From positions 248,001 to 312,000 of the forward strand of contig NZ_LMNS01000036.1 in the NCBI RefSeq assembly GCF_001423405.1: a stretch of 64,000 nucleotides of DNA, read 5' to 3'. Shown here in pieces: positions 49,235 to 60,424 of this stretch. The stretch comes from Methylobacterium sp. Leaf123. Its GTDB lineage: Bacteria; Pseudomonadota; Alphaproteobacteria; Rhizobiales; Beijerinckiaceae. Positions within the stretch are counted from its first letter, which is position 1; the number at the start of each line of letters is the position of its first letter. Below the pieces are notes generated by a model. That model was not told the origin of the DNA. It searched no databases and saw only the letters and a program-made list of their open reading frames with translations. The position numbers and the translations under genes were made by a program.

Positions 49235-50884
49235 TTACGGCGTCCAGCGGTACAGCCACGTTTCCGTGATCTGTCGCCCTTCCGTCTTGAGGGCAAGACG
49301 CAACTCGCAGGCCCGGTCGCTGCCCGGATCGAGCTCGAAGGCGACGCGGACGGTGCGGGTCTCCGGATGGGCGATCCAGCGGGTCGCGCCCTCGACGATC
49401 CGGCCGGGGCCGGCGATCAGCACCGTCTCGAGGGGCACGACGGCGCCCTCGGCGGTGAACAGGGGATCGCCGGTGAAGTCGACGAGGAACAGGCGCCGGG
49501 GATTGGCGGCGCCGCGGCCGCTGCGCGTGCTCGTGACCCGCGCGAGCGGGCCGCCCTGCGGCCCGGCCGGGGTTTGCTCGCGGCCCCAGTTCTGCCGGTA
49601 GGTGAGACGGACCTCCTGGCCCGCGGGCAAGGCCGCCTTCGGCCGCCAATAGGCGATGACGTTCTCGTTGACCTCCGCATCGCTCGGGATCTCGAGGAGC
49701 GTCACGGCGCCCTCCCCCCAAAGGCCCTCGGCGCCTCCCTCGGCGGGCTCGCCCGGCTCGACCCAGAGCGAGGGGCAGCGCTCCCAATGGTGGCCGTCAT
49801 CCTCGAAGGTCGTGAAGGACCGGTCCCGTTGCGTCAGGCCGAAGCCCTGGGGGCGGTTGTCGAGGAAGCCCGAGATCTGGAGCGTCTCCGGATTGCGCAC
49901 CGGGCGCCAGATCGCCTCCCCGCCGCCGTTGCGGATCTGCAGCCCGCCCGCGGCGTAGACCGCGGCCCGGGCATCGTCCGCGCCGCGCCGGTCGTGCGGG
50001 CCGAACAGGAAGGGCGCCTGCATGCCGCCGAGCCCGAGGTGATCGACGGCCTTGCGGGTGACCAGGGTGGCGGTGATCGCCGCGGTCGAGGTCTCGCCGG
50101 GGCGCAGTTCCAGGCGCAGGGCGGCGGCGAGGGAGTCGGAATCGATCAGAGCGTGGATCACCAGCGGGCCGTCGGGCGTCTTCGGGCGCTCCACGAACAG
50201 GGCGCGCCAGCGGGGGAATTCCTCGCCGCGCGGGTCGGCCGGGCGCAGCATCAGCGCGCGCCCATCGACACCGAATTCCTGGCCCTGCCCCACCAGCCGG
50301 TAGAAGCAGGCGCCCTGGAACACCGCGAAATCCTGGTGCCGCTCGCCGAAGCGCGCGCGGATGCGCAGGCCGGAAAAGCCCGGCTCGCGCCCGGCTTCCG
50401 GCAGGGCCGCCGCGGCCGCCTCCGAGCCCGCGTCGTAATGCGCGCGGTCGTAGACGACGGGACGGACCACGCCGTCCTCGACGAGGAACAGGGCGATCCG
50501 ATCGGTGAAGTAGAAGCCGCGCGGCAGTGGCTCAACCGCGAAACCGTGCGGCTCGCCGCCCCAGATCAGCGCCTCGGGCCGGATGCGGATCGCCTCGTAG
50601 GCTTCCCGCGACAGGTTCTTGAGCGCGTCGGGGACGTCGTTCGTGGTCTGGGCCACGAAGGGCCGGTTTCCGAGCGCCCGGGCGAGGTCGGGCACGGTGG
50701 CATCCGAGAAGGGCGAGCCCGCTGCGGGCAGGGCCGGCGGCGCGGCCTGCGCCTCCACCCGGCCCGGCAGCAGGGCCAGGGCGGCGCCGGCTGCGACCCC
50801 GCCGAGCAGGCGGCGGCGGTCGATCGGCGCCGGACGCGCATCGCGGGTCGAAACGCGGGTCGAAAGGTCGGTCGGATGCGTCAT
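49235..50884 (-). CDS. opgG: Periplasmic glucan biosynthesis protein G
   Basis: A 549-residue OpgG/OpgD-type periplasmic protein that works with OpgH to shape osmoregulated glucans. A twin-arginine signal is visible (DRRRLLGGVAAGAALALLPG, residues about 22-41), more like OpgD than the Sec-exported OpgG of E. coli. Body segments FYFTDRIALFLVEDG, LLRPADPRGEEFPRWRALFVERP and the C-terminal immunoglobulin-like DFTGDPLFTAEG...VRVAFELDPGSDRACELRLAL fit the family. ATG 50884 was chosen (GAGGGC upstream); 50908 is possible. The 62-nt gap to opgH indicates an operon. Confidence 0.9.
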   Translation of the reverse strand: MTHPTDLSTRVSTRDARPAPIDRRRLLGGVAAGAALALLPGRVEAQAAPPALPAAGSPFSDATVPDLARALGNRPFVAQTTNDVPDALKNLSREAYEAIRIRPEALIWGGEPHGFAVEPLPRGFYFTDRIALFLVEDGVVRPVVYDRAHYDAGSEAAAAALPEAGREPGFSGLRIRARFGERHQDFAVFQGACFYRLVGQGQEFGVDGRALMLRPADPRGEEFPRWRALFVERPKTPDGPLVIHALIDSDSLAAALRLELRPGETSTAAITATLVTRKAVDHLGLGGMQAPFLFGPHDRRGADDARAAVYAAGGLQIRNGGGEAIWRPVRNPETLQISGFLDNRPQGFGLTQRDRSFTTFEDDGHHWERCPSLWVEPGEPAEGGAEGLWGEGAVTLLEIPSDAEVNENVIAYWRPKAALPAGQEVRLTYRQNWGREQTPAGPQGGPLARVTSTRSGRGAANPRRLFLVDFTGDPLFTAEGAVVPLETVLIAGPGRIVEGATRWIAHPETRTVRVAFELDPGSDRACELRLALKTEGRQITETWLYRWTP

Positions 50885-50922
50885 GCCCTCGTCGGCTCTC
50901 AAGGTCATCGTCTCAGCGTATT

Positions 50923-50998
50923 CGTGTCTCTCGCACAATTCCCGCGCCGCCGGGCCCGGAGGGGCGACGATCGGTGAGCGGGCATTTGGTGAGGCACT
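50923..50998 (+). repeat. Dispersed palindromic repeat, family C, copy 3
   Basis: CGTGTCTCTCGCACAATTCC...GCCCGGAGGGG...GATCGGTGAG...GGTGAGGCAC; the most diverged copy, aligned with copies at 6293 and 51131 by the GTCTCTC start, the GTGCCCG/GGCCCGGAGGGG middle and the GTGAGGCAC end. Confidence 0.6.
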
Positions 50999-51130
50999 GT
51001 TCGTCTCAGAGCGTTCTCGGGGTGAAGAACGGTCGCAGATAGGATCTCAACGCCTGAACCGGGCGTTAAGGTTGCCGGCTTGGCCCGGGACTTCGCGAAA
51101 GCTTTGCCGCCGAGCCCGAACCCGACGACG

Positions 51131-51210
51131 CGTCTCTCACGAAACGCCCGCTGCGCCGCCGTGCCCGGAGGGGTGAAGACGGGTGATCGGGATTTTTGTG
51201 AGGCACGCGA
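51131..51210 (+). repeat. Dispersed palindromic repeat, family C, copy 2
   Basis: CGTCTCTCACGAAACGCCCG followed by CTGCGCCGCCGTGCCCGGAG matches copy 1 (6293) at nearly every base of its first 45; the end (GATTTTTGTGAGGCACGCG) is more diverged. Confidence 0.75.
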
Positions 51211-51322
51211 AGGCCCGTGGACCTTCCGGGGCCGGCCGGCGTATGAGGCTCGGATCTCGCACGCCGCATCCGCGGTGCCCGCCGTCTCGCGTCCCGCGAG
51301 CCTCCTGTCCAGCCTTGAGACG

Positions 51323-52504
51323 ATGATTCTGCCGATGATTGTCACGCAGATCACCCACCACGACCTCGACGGCTACGGCGCCTCGACCGTGGCCGCCGCC
51401 TTCGCGGAGGTGTCGCGGGTGGTGCATGTCGCCCGCTATTCCGATGTCGGCCCGGTGGTGGAGGACGAGCTGAAGCGCCTGCGCGGCGCGACGGCCTCCG
51501 AGACCCTGCTGATGACCGATCTCGGGCTGGAGGAGCCGACCATCGCCTTCCTGCGCCGCTTCGCCGCGATGAACCGCAGCCGGGCGGAGGGCGCGCATCA
51601 CCGCCTCGTGGTGCTCGACCACCACGCCTCCTCGATCGATCAGCTCAAGCGCCAGAACCTGGAGGTCGCGCCCGATCCCGAGCGCGCCGGGCTGCTGCGG
51701 GCGGATCTCGGTGATCCAGAGGTGTTCGTGCTCATCGACGAGGCGCATTGCGCCACGCGGATGGCCCATGACCAGCGCGCCCTCTACGCGCCCGAGGCGA
51801 AGGTGCCCGAAGAGACCGCCGCGGCTGATCTTGCGGCGCTGATCGAGTCGGTCGAAGCGCTCGACCTGTGGAAGAAGGGCGAACCCACCTTTGCCGGCGG
51901 CCTCGCCCTTGACGAGATGTTCTGGGACAGCGTCTCGACCCTGGTGCCGGCCAGCCACCCCTGGCACGACCGCTTCGTTTCCGATCTGCTGATGGCGGCG
52001 GCCGGCCTGCTGCGGGCCGGCGCCACCCCGGCGGAGCTGGAGCGCCGCTCGGGCGAATTGCGCGCCCGCCTCGTCGATGGCCTCCTCGCCGGGGAGACCG
52101 GCGACGACCCGACGCTGACCGCGCGCCAGCGCCTCGCCCGCGCCCTTGCCCGCTCGGACGCGCTGTTCCACCGCCTGTCGGACGGCACGCTGCTCTCCTT
52201 CGGCCTCGATTCCGGCACCTTCCAGCGGGTTTCCGATCAGGTGATGGAGGCGGGCCGGGCCAAGCGGGTCGTCAATGTGCAGCGGGCGGGCACGCTCTCG
52301 TTCCGCTCCATCGACGGCACGGCGCTCGACGGCGCCCGCGCCTTCCGCGGCGGCGGCCACCGCGACGCGGCCGGGGGCAAGCTGCCCCAGGGCAGCGCGC
52401 ATTCCCGCGAGGATGCGGTCGCCCAGGTCGAGCCAGTGCTCAACCCCCCGCCCCCGGACCTGTCCGGCAGCCCGTTCGCCGCGCTGAAGAACTGGAAGGG
52501 CTGA
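51323..52504 (+). CDS. DHH-family phosphoesterase
   Basis: A 393-residue protein of the DHH superfamily (RecJ/nano-RNase/c-di-AMP phosphodiesterase relatives). Motifs: THHDLDGYGAS (metal Asp), LLMTDLG, VLDHHASS (the DHH box) and C-terminal DHHA1 RAFRGGGHRDAAGG. It lacks nucleic-acid-binding OB domains, so hydrolysis of short oligonucleotides or nucleotides is more likely than RecJ exonuclease activity. ATG 51323 follows CTTGAGACG; 51335 is an alternative. The frame upstream enters a family C repeat and is not coding. Confidence 0.85.
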   Translation: MILPMIVTQITHHDLDGYGASTVAAAFAEVSRVVHVARYSDVGPVVEDELKRLRGATASETLLMTDLGLEEPTIAFLRRFAAMNRSRAEGAHHRLVVLDHHASSIDQLKRQNLEVAPDPERAGLLRADLGDPEVFVLIDEAHCATRMAHDQRALYAPEAKVPEETAAADLAALIESVEALDLWKKGEPTFAGGLALDEMFWDSVSTLVPASHPWHDRFVSDLLMAAAGLLRAGATPAELERRSGELRARLVDGLLAGETGDDPTLTARQRLARALARSDALFHRLSDGTLLSFGLDSGTFQRVSDQVMEAGRAKRVVNVQRAGTLSFRSIDGTALDGARAFRGGGHRDAAGGKLPQGSAHSREDAVAQVEPVLNPPPPDLSGSPFAALKNWKG

Positions 52505-52587
52505 CGCGAGCCCTTCGCCGGTTGTCGCGCGGCGGGATGGCTTCGCTCACGCGCGCGAGAGGGTGAGCGGATCGCGCAAAAACCCGC

Positions 52588-52812
52588 TCAGATGCCCAGG
52601 TTGAACGGCAGGTCGAACAGCGTCGAGTGATCGACGTAGCTGACCCGCAGGGTGTGCTCGCGGGCGCCGTCGGGCAGGGTGTCGGCCTCTCGGAGCGTGC
52701 GGATCATGTCGCGGGCGGCGCGGAAGGCCATGCCGCAATCCGGGCAGTCGCGCGTCTCCGTCCGGCCGACCGTTCGGCCGTTCTGGCACAGCTCGAAATG
52801 AAAGAGAGGCAT
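52588..52812 (-). CDS. DUF6894-family small protein (second copy)
   Basis: A 74-residue protein: PLFHFELCQNGRTVGRTETRDCPDCGMAFRAARDMIRTLREADTL...LRVSYVDHSTLFDLPFNL. The HFEL start and the D-x-x-G-x-x-F-RAA helix match the DUF6894 pattern; a CPDC pair in the turn is unusual and could bind metal or form a disulfide. The start ATG has CGGAGG about 9 nt upstream. Function unknown. Confidence 0.72.
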   Translation of the reverse strand: MPLFHFELCQNGRTVGRTETRDCPDCGMAFRAARDMIRTLREADTLPDGAREHTLRVSYVDHSTLFDLPFNLGI

Positions 52813-52944
52813 CCGGTACCGGCCTCCGAGCAAGATTCGGAGCGACTCGTGCAAGCCTTGAGCCGTGACGGTGACTGCAACGCGATGTGGTGGAAATTTC
52901 GCTCCCCTGCCGGGCAATTGGGCAGGCGTTGCATTCCGATATGA

Positions 52945-52976
52945 AAAAACCCGCCGGCTTTCGCCGACGGGCTTTT
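52945..52976 (-). terminator. Intrinsic terminator
   Basis: CCCGCCGGC (52950-52958) pairs with GCCGACGGG (52963-52971) with one mismatch; read on the - strand six T follow (52944-52949). It lies about 95 nt after the stop of the 28-codon frame at 53068-53154 and would end that transcript. A CTTTT also follows on the + strand. Confidence 0.65.
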
Positions 52977-53067
52977 GCAGGGGCCACACTCTCTCGCGCG
53001 ATGGGAGCTGCCGCCTCGCCCTCGGACCGGCGGGGGAACTCGACCTGTCGCAGCGTTTAGGGAGCCA

Positions 53068-53154
53068 CTATCCCTGCCGATCTTGGTTGGGTGGCGTGTC
53101 CTGATCCGCGTCGGCGGTGCGCGCGGGGGAGACGGTGATGCCGTGATGTTTCAT
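53068..53154 (-). CDS. Possible 28-aa small protein
   Basis: A short frame with an ideal ribosome site (AAGGAGG, 53161-53167, 6 nt before ATG 53154) and an intrinsic terminator downstream. The product starts MKHHGITVSPARTADADQD and is polar, without a membrane segment. No family recognised. The ribosome site and terminator are the only reasons to call it. Confidence 0.4.
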   Translation of the reverse strand: MKHHGITVSPARTADADQDTPPNQDRQG

Positions 53155-53441
53155 GGCCAACCTCCTTGTCTCAGGCCGGCGCCGCAGCGCCGATGACCAG
53201 AGGCTAGGACGGTTCGCGCACGGCGCGCAAGCCCCTTTTTTTCACTTGTCCGCCCTCTCGTCGGACGTGGGCCGCGGCTGCCTTGCGCGGCCTCGGCTCG
53301 GGCGCCGCGCGACGCAACCGGGGCCCGCTGCGTGCGCCCTGTTCCTTGCGCCGGGGCATCCTGCACACGATCTGTCCGCTTCGAGGGGAAACAGATTTTT
53401 GCCGCCCGCAGGGGCGCGAAGCGAAGGTGCGCGACCCGCCG
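53155..53441. other. Intergenic region upstream of the luciferase-like gene
   Basis: About 290 bp between the divergent 28-codon frame and the oxidoreductase at 53442. A TTTTTTT stretch (53236-53240) and TTGTCCGCC are the only promoter-like parts. No gene supported. Confidence 0.4.
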
Positions 53442-54485
53442 ATGTCCTCTCCCCGTCCCTTCTCCCTCCCGCCCCTTTCCGTCCTCGATCTCGCCTTCAT
53501 CCCGGAAGGCGCCACGCCGCGGCAGGCGCTCGCCAACAGCGTCAGCCTCGCCCGGCACGCGGAGGGGCTCGGCTACCGCCGCTTCTGGCTCGCCGAGCAT
53601 CACAACATGGTCGGTATCGCCAGCGCCGCCACGGCGGTGGTGATCGGCCACGTCGCGGCGGGCACGGATCGCATCCGGGTCGGCGCGGGCGGCATCATGC
53701 TGCCCAACCACGCGCCGCTGGTGATCGCCGAGCAGTTCGGCACGCTGGAATCGCTGTTTCCGGGCCGGATCGATCTCGGGCTCGGCCGGGCGCCGGGCAC
53801 CGACGGGATGACGCTGCGCGCGCTGCGCCGCACGTACGAGGCGGCGGAGCGCTTTCCCCAGGACGTGCTCGAATTGCAGGCCCTGTTCGGCCCGGCGCGG
53901 GAGGGGCAATCGGTGCAGGCGGTGCCCGGCACCGGCCTCAAGGTGCCGCTGTGGATCCTCGGCTCGAGCCTGTTCGGGGCGGAGCTCGCCGGCACGCTCG
54001 GCCTGCCCTACGCCTTCGCCTCGCATTTCGCGCCCGATGCGCTGCTGCCGGCGCTCGCGGCCTACCGCGCCCGCTTCCAGCCCTCCGAGCAGTTGCAGAG
54101 GCCCTACGCCATGGTCGGCGTCAACGTCGTCGCGGCGGAGACCGATGCGGAGGCGCGGCGCCTGTTCACCACGGCGCAGCAGCAATTCACCCGGCTGGTA
54201 CGCGGCACCCGCGGCCTGCTGCCTCCGCCGATCGACGACATCGAGGCGTATTGGCGCCCGGCGGAGAAGGCGCAGGCCTCGCGGATGCTGGCCCGCGCGC
54301 TGGTGGGCTCGCGCGAGACCGTCCGCGCCGGGCTGGAGGCGCTGGTGGCCGAGACCGGCGCCGACGAGGTGATGGTGGCCTCGGCCATCTACGACCACGA
54401 CGCGCGGCTCGCCTCCTACGCGATCCTCGCCGAGGCGCATGGCGCGCTGGCGGCGCAGGCCCTGCCCGAGCGCTCAGCGGCCTGA
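53442..54485 (+). CDS. LLM-class flavin-dependent oxidoreductase
   Basis: A 347-residue bacterial luciferase-like protein (the MsnO8/YhbW branch): SVLDLAFIPEGATPRQALANSVSLARHAEGLGYRRFWLAEHHNM at the N-terminus, GAGGIMLPNHAPLVIAEQFGTLESLFPGRIDLGLGRAPGTD in the middle and a C-terminal helix pair (MLARALVGSRETVRAGLEAL). It would use reduced FMN supplied by another enzyme; the substrate is unknown. ATG 53442 was chosen because the family starts just after it; the frame is open upstream without similarity. Its end overlaps a convergent small gene by 12 bp. Confidence 0.85.
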   Translation: MSSPRPFSLPPLSVLDLAFIPEGATPRQALANSVSLARHAEGLGYRRFWLAEHHNMVGIASAATAVVIGHVAAGTDRIRVGAGGIMLPNHAPLVIAEQFGTLESLFPGRIDLGLGRAPGTDGMTLRALRRTYEAAERFPQDVLELQALFGPAREGQSVQAVPGTGLKVPLWILGSSLFGAELAGTLGLPYAFASHFAPDALLPALAAYRARFQPSEQLQRPYAMVGVNVVAAETDAEARRLFTTAQQQFTRLVRGTRGLLPPPIDDIEAYWRPAEKAQASRMLARALVGSRETVRAGLEALVAETGADEVMVASAIYDHDARLASYAILAEAHGALAAQALPERSAA

Positions 54486-54668
54486 ACGGGCGGCGGGCGT
54501 CCCGGCGGCGGGTGGCGGCGGAAGCTGCGAGATGTGGCGCAGGGCCGGCGGCGGCGCCGTCGTCCCGGCCCCAGGGGCGCCGGCCTTCTCCGTCACCCGC
54601 GCGATCCCGCTGCCCAGGGCGAAGCCGCTGAGGCCCAGAAGGATCGCGAGGCCGGTGAGCTTGATCAT
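54474..54668 (-). CDS. Small membrane-anchored or exported protein, 64 aa
   Basis: One N-terminal hydrophobic helix (LTGLAILLGLSGFALGSGIA) followed by a Pro/Ala-rich tail (APGAGTTAPPPALRHISQLPPPP). The segment could be a membrane anchor or an uncleaved signal. No family recognised. It is convergent with, and overlaps by 12 bp, the luciferase-like gene. Confidence 0.45.
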   Translation of the reverse strand: MIKLTGLAILLGLSGFALGSGIARVTEKAGAPGAGTTAPPPALRHISQLPPPPAAGTPAARSGR

Positions 54669-54801
54669 GGCCGGTATCCGGGGCCAGACTCGGCGGATGG
54701 GGATGCAATCGATCGTGGCAGGGATTCCTTGACGGATCGTGCCACGGGCCGCGCGGCGACCGATCGGGTGTTCACAAAACCCCGTCCGGCCCGCGGAACG
54801 A

Positions 54802-56142
54802 TCAGTGCGCGCCGCCGCTCTCGACGAACTTGAACAGGAACACGGCCGCGATCACCCACACCACCGGCTTCACCTCGCGGGCGCGCCCGGTCAGCGCCTT
54901 CAGGACGGCGTAGGTGATGAAGCCGAAGGCGACGCCGTTGGCGATGGAATAGGTGAACGGCATCAGGAGCGCGGTGACGCAGGCCGGGATCACCTCGGTG
55001 AGGTCGTCCCAATCGAGCGCGGTCAGCTCGCGCAGCATCAGGCAGGCGACGTAGAACAGGGCCGGCGCCGTGGCGTAGGCCGGCACCGAGCCGGCGAGCG
55101 GCGCGAAGAACAGGCAGGCCAGGAACAGCACGGCCACGGTCGCGGCGGTGAGTCCGGTGCGCCCGCCCTCCTCCACGCCTGCGGCGCTCTCGAGATAGGC
55201 GGTGGTGCTCGACGTGCCGAGCAGCGAGCCGGCAAAGATCGCCGCGGAATCGGCCATCAGCGCCCGGTCGAGCGCGGCCGAGCGCCCCGATTCCGGCAGG
55301 AGCCCGGCGCGGTTGGCCACCGCCATCAGCGTGCCGGTGGCGTCGAACAGTTCGACGAGGAACAGCACGAGGATGACGTTGACGAGCCCCCCGGTCAGCG
55401 CGCCGGGGATGTCGAGGGCAAACAGCGTCGGCGCCAGCGAGGGCGGCGCCGAGACGATGCCCTGGAAGGCGTTGCCGGCAAAGACGAAGCTCAGGCCCGT
55501 CACCGTCAGGATGGTGAGGAGCAGCGCCGCCTTGATCCGCCGGGCCGAGAGCACCGCCACCATCAGGAAGCCGAGGGCGGCGAGCACCGTGCCGGGCTGG
55601 CGCAGATCACCCAGCGTGACGAAGGTGGCGGGGTTGGCCGCCACCACGCCCGCATTCTTGAGCGCGATGATCGCGAGGAACAGGCCGATGCCGACGGTGA
55701 GCGCGATGCGCATGGAACGCGGGATGCCCGCGACGATGATCCCGCGCAGGCCCGTCAGCGTCACGGCGAGGAAGCACAGGCCGGAGATGAACACCGCGCC
55801 GAGCGCCGCCTGCCACGTATAGCCCATGCCCTGCACGACGACGTAGGCGAAGTAGGCGTTGAGCCCCATCCCCGGCGCCAGCGCCACCGGCCAGTTGGCG
55901 ACGAACGCCATCACCAGCGAGCCGAGCGCGGCGATGAGGCAGGTCGCCACGAAGACCGAGCCCTTCGGCATGCCGGCATCGGCGAGAATGCTCGGATTGA
56001 CGAAGACGATGTAGGCCATGGTGAGGAAGGTGGTGAGCCCCGCCAGCAGCTCCGTGCGCACGGTGGTGCCGTGCGCCTCCAGCTTGAACAGGCGTTCCAG
56101 CAGGTTCGGCGGCGCGGCGGCCGGGTCGCGCTTCATGTCCAT
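54802..56142 (-). CDS. NCS2-family purine permease (AzgA/AdeQ-like)
   Basis: A 446-residue transporter with about 12-14 membrane segments. The N-terminal signature ELLAGLTTFLTMAYIVFVNPSIL and FVATCLIAALGSLVMAFVANWPVALAPGMGLNAYFAYVVV, and LVELFDATGTLMAVANRAGLLP in the middle, are characteristic of the hypoxanthine/adenine/guanine branch of NCS2 rather than the uracil/xanthine branch. It is just downstream of a xanthine-dehydrogenase-like gene on the same strand (74 bp), which supports purine uptake for oxidation. Confidence 0.9.
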   Translation of the reverse strand: MDMKRDPAAAPPNLLERLFKLEAHGTTVRTELLAGLTTFLTMAYIVFVNPSILADAGMPKGSVFVATCLIAALGSLVMAFVANWPVALAPGMGLNAYFAYVVVQGMGYTWQAALGAVFISGLCFLAVTLTGLRGIIVAGIPRSMRIALTVGIGLFLAIIALKNAGVVAANPATFVTLGDLRQPGTVLAALGFLMVAVLSARRIKAALLLTILTVTGLSFVFAGNAFQGIVSAPPSLAPTLFALDIPGALTGGLVNVILVLFLVELFDATGTLMAVANRAGLLPESGRSAALDRALMADSAAIFAGSLLGTSSTTAYLESAAGVEEGGRTGLTAATVAVLFLACLFFAPLAGSVPAYATAPALFYVACLMLRELTALDWDDLTEVIPACVTALLMPFTYSIANGVAFGFITYAVLKALTGRAREVKPVVWVIAAVFLFKFVESGGAH

Positions 56143-56216
56143 CGTCGTTCAGCGCCTGTTCGATCGAGGGGAACCGGGGCTGGCAAGCGGAAGGGGCGCT
56201 GCTCCCACCCTCGCCT

Positions 56217-58942
<2,726 letters not shown>

Positions 58943-58946
<4 letters not shown>

Positions 58947-59770
58947 GAAACGCCCTCCCTGGCGAGTTCGTCGCGGATGGCGAGGGCGAACGCCCCCGTC
59001 ATGTGGCGGCGCCAGGCCGGCGCGCCGTGGATGTCGTCGAAGAGCGTCGCGTCGGTGATGGCCTCATCGAGCGCGGCGCGCAGGTCGCCCTCGTCCGGCA
59101 TCCTCGGAAACGCGATCCGCACCGGGCGGCGCACGGCGGCGGTAATGGTGAGCGCGAAGGTGCCGTCCGCGTCGCGGGTGCCGATGACGAAGGCGCCCGA
59201 GCGTCCGCCGGGGGTGAGCGAGATCCGCCGGGAGGCGGCGCGGCGGGTCAGGGCGGCGGTGGGGAGGGTGATGCTGCGAAGGATTTCACCCGGCCGCAAC
59301 GCCGTCTCCTGCGGGCCGCGCACGAAATCGAGCACGCTGAGCGGCCGCTCGTCGCCCTCGGGCGTCCACAGCGTGCACGTGCCGTCGAGGGCGGCCGTGA
59401 GCGCGATCATCGGCCCGGCGGGGAGCGCGAGGCAGAGATTGCCGCCGACGGTGGCGAGGTTCCAGATCTTGAACGAGCCGAGCAGCGCCCGGCAGCACGG
59501 GCCGATCAGCCCGGCGGCGGTCCAGGCGGCGGGGGGCGTGAAGCGGTTCAGCTCCGCGATGGTGCAGGTGGCGGCGATCGTGAGGCCCGCCTCCGTCACC
59601 GTGAGCGGCGCCCAGCCGAGGCCGGCGAGATCGACCAGCCGGTGCAGGGCCGGTTGCGGTTCGGAGAACAGCCACGTCCCGCCGCCGAGCCACGCATCCC
59701 CCGGCCGCCAAGCCGGGAGTTCCGAGCGCATGCCCGGCCGGATGACCGCCTCGACCGTGTTGAGATCCAT
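58943..59770 (-). CDS. Xanthine-dehydrogenase-family FAD-binding subunit
   Basis: A 275-residue CoxM/XdhB-type subunit. FAD contacts are in AWLGGGTWLFSEP and FKIWNLATVGGNLCLALPAG (the usual ATVGGN-x-C), and the C-terminal domain has SVLDFVRGPQETALRPGEILRSITLP. It transfers electrons from the iron-sulfur part of the fused partner encoded just downstream (ATGA overlap). A family B repeat lies 136 bp upstream of its start. Confidence 0.9.
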
Positions 59771-59905
59771 CGCCCACCCGCCGACGCCCCTTGTCCCGGA
59801 CGCTCAGCAAGGAGCCTGCCAGCGGGGATGGGCACGGGCAAGGGGCGGTTGCAGGGGAAACCCCGTCCCTGCATCCTGTGCGGGACGTGTTTTCCTAACC
59901 CTACC

Positions 59906-60003
59906 CCTCATCCTGAGGTACCGCGTCGCGGCCTCGAAGGAGCTTTCAGGGATCTGGAGGATCCTTCGAGGGCGCCGCTGCGCGCCGCCACCTCAGGATG
60001 AGG
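59906..60003 (+). repeat. Dispersed palindromic repeat, family B, copy 3
   Basis: Bounded by CCTCATCCTGAGGTA (59906-59920) and CACCTCAGGATGAGG (59989-60003); internal CGCGGCCTCGAAGGA and TCCTTCGAGGGCGCCGC are near inverses. The remainder of 59771-60042 holds no gene. Confidence 0.85.
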
Positions 60004-60042
60004 GCGCGCGCGGGATGTCCGACGCCGAGCCGGCCCGGCCGC

Positions 60043-60297
60043 TCAGCGAATGGCCGTCATCCCGCCGCGGGCGGCCGGGCCGGACAGCGGCAGGCCGAAG
60101 CGGCCGGTGCTGGGGCTGAGCCCGTTCGTGGTCCAGCGCGGGTCGTGCGGACGCGGGCGCTCGGAGGGCGGAAGCTGCTGGATGAGCTGCCGGTAACGCA
60201 CCGAGGCCTCGTCGTTCGGGAGGGCCTGCGCCGTCGCGGCGCCAGCAAGAGTGACGCTACCGAGGACGAGCGCGGCGAGGATCGGAAAACGGGCCAT
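60043..60297 (-). CDS. Small exported hypothetical protein, 84 aa
   Basis: A signal peptide (FPILAALVLGSVTLAGAATAQA) is followed by a polar, Pro/Arg-rich mature part (NDEASVRYRQLIQQLPPSERPRPHDPRWTTNGLSPSTGRFGLPLSG). GAGG lies upstream of the ATG. No family recognised. It sits between two molybdenum-hydroxylase operons without evident connection. Confidence 0.65.
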   Translation of the reverse strand: MARFPILAALVLGSVTLAGAATAQALPNDEASVRYRQLIQQLPPSERPRPHDPRWTTNGLSPSTGRFGLPLSGPAARGGMTAIR

Positions 60298-60424
60298 GGG
60301 TGAGGACCTCGTTCCGGCCAGGATCGGCCTCGGAGATGGGTCGAAGGGCGGTTTCCGGTCGAGGTGGGCACCCGGATCACCATCCGCAATCCGGGTGCCA
60401 CCTATGTCTGAGTGAGCTGAAAAG

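Larger units (their letters stand above)
50885..51322. other. Divergent intergenic region with two family C repeats
   Basis: About 440 bp between opgG and the DHH phosphoesterase gene, transcribed outward. It holds family C repeats at 50923-50998 and 51131-51210 and probably both promoters. No gene is supported. Confidence 0.6.
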
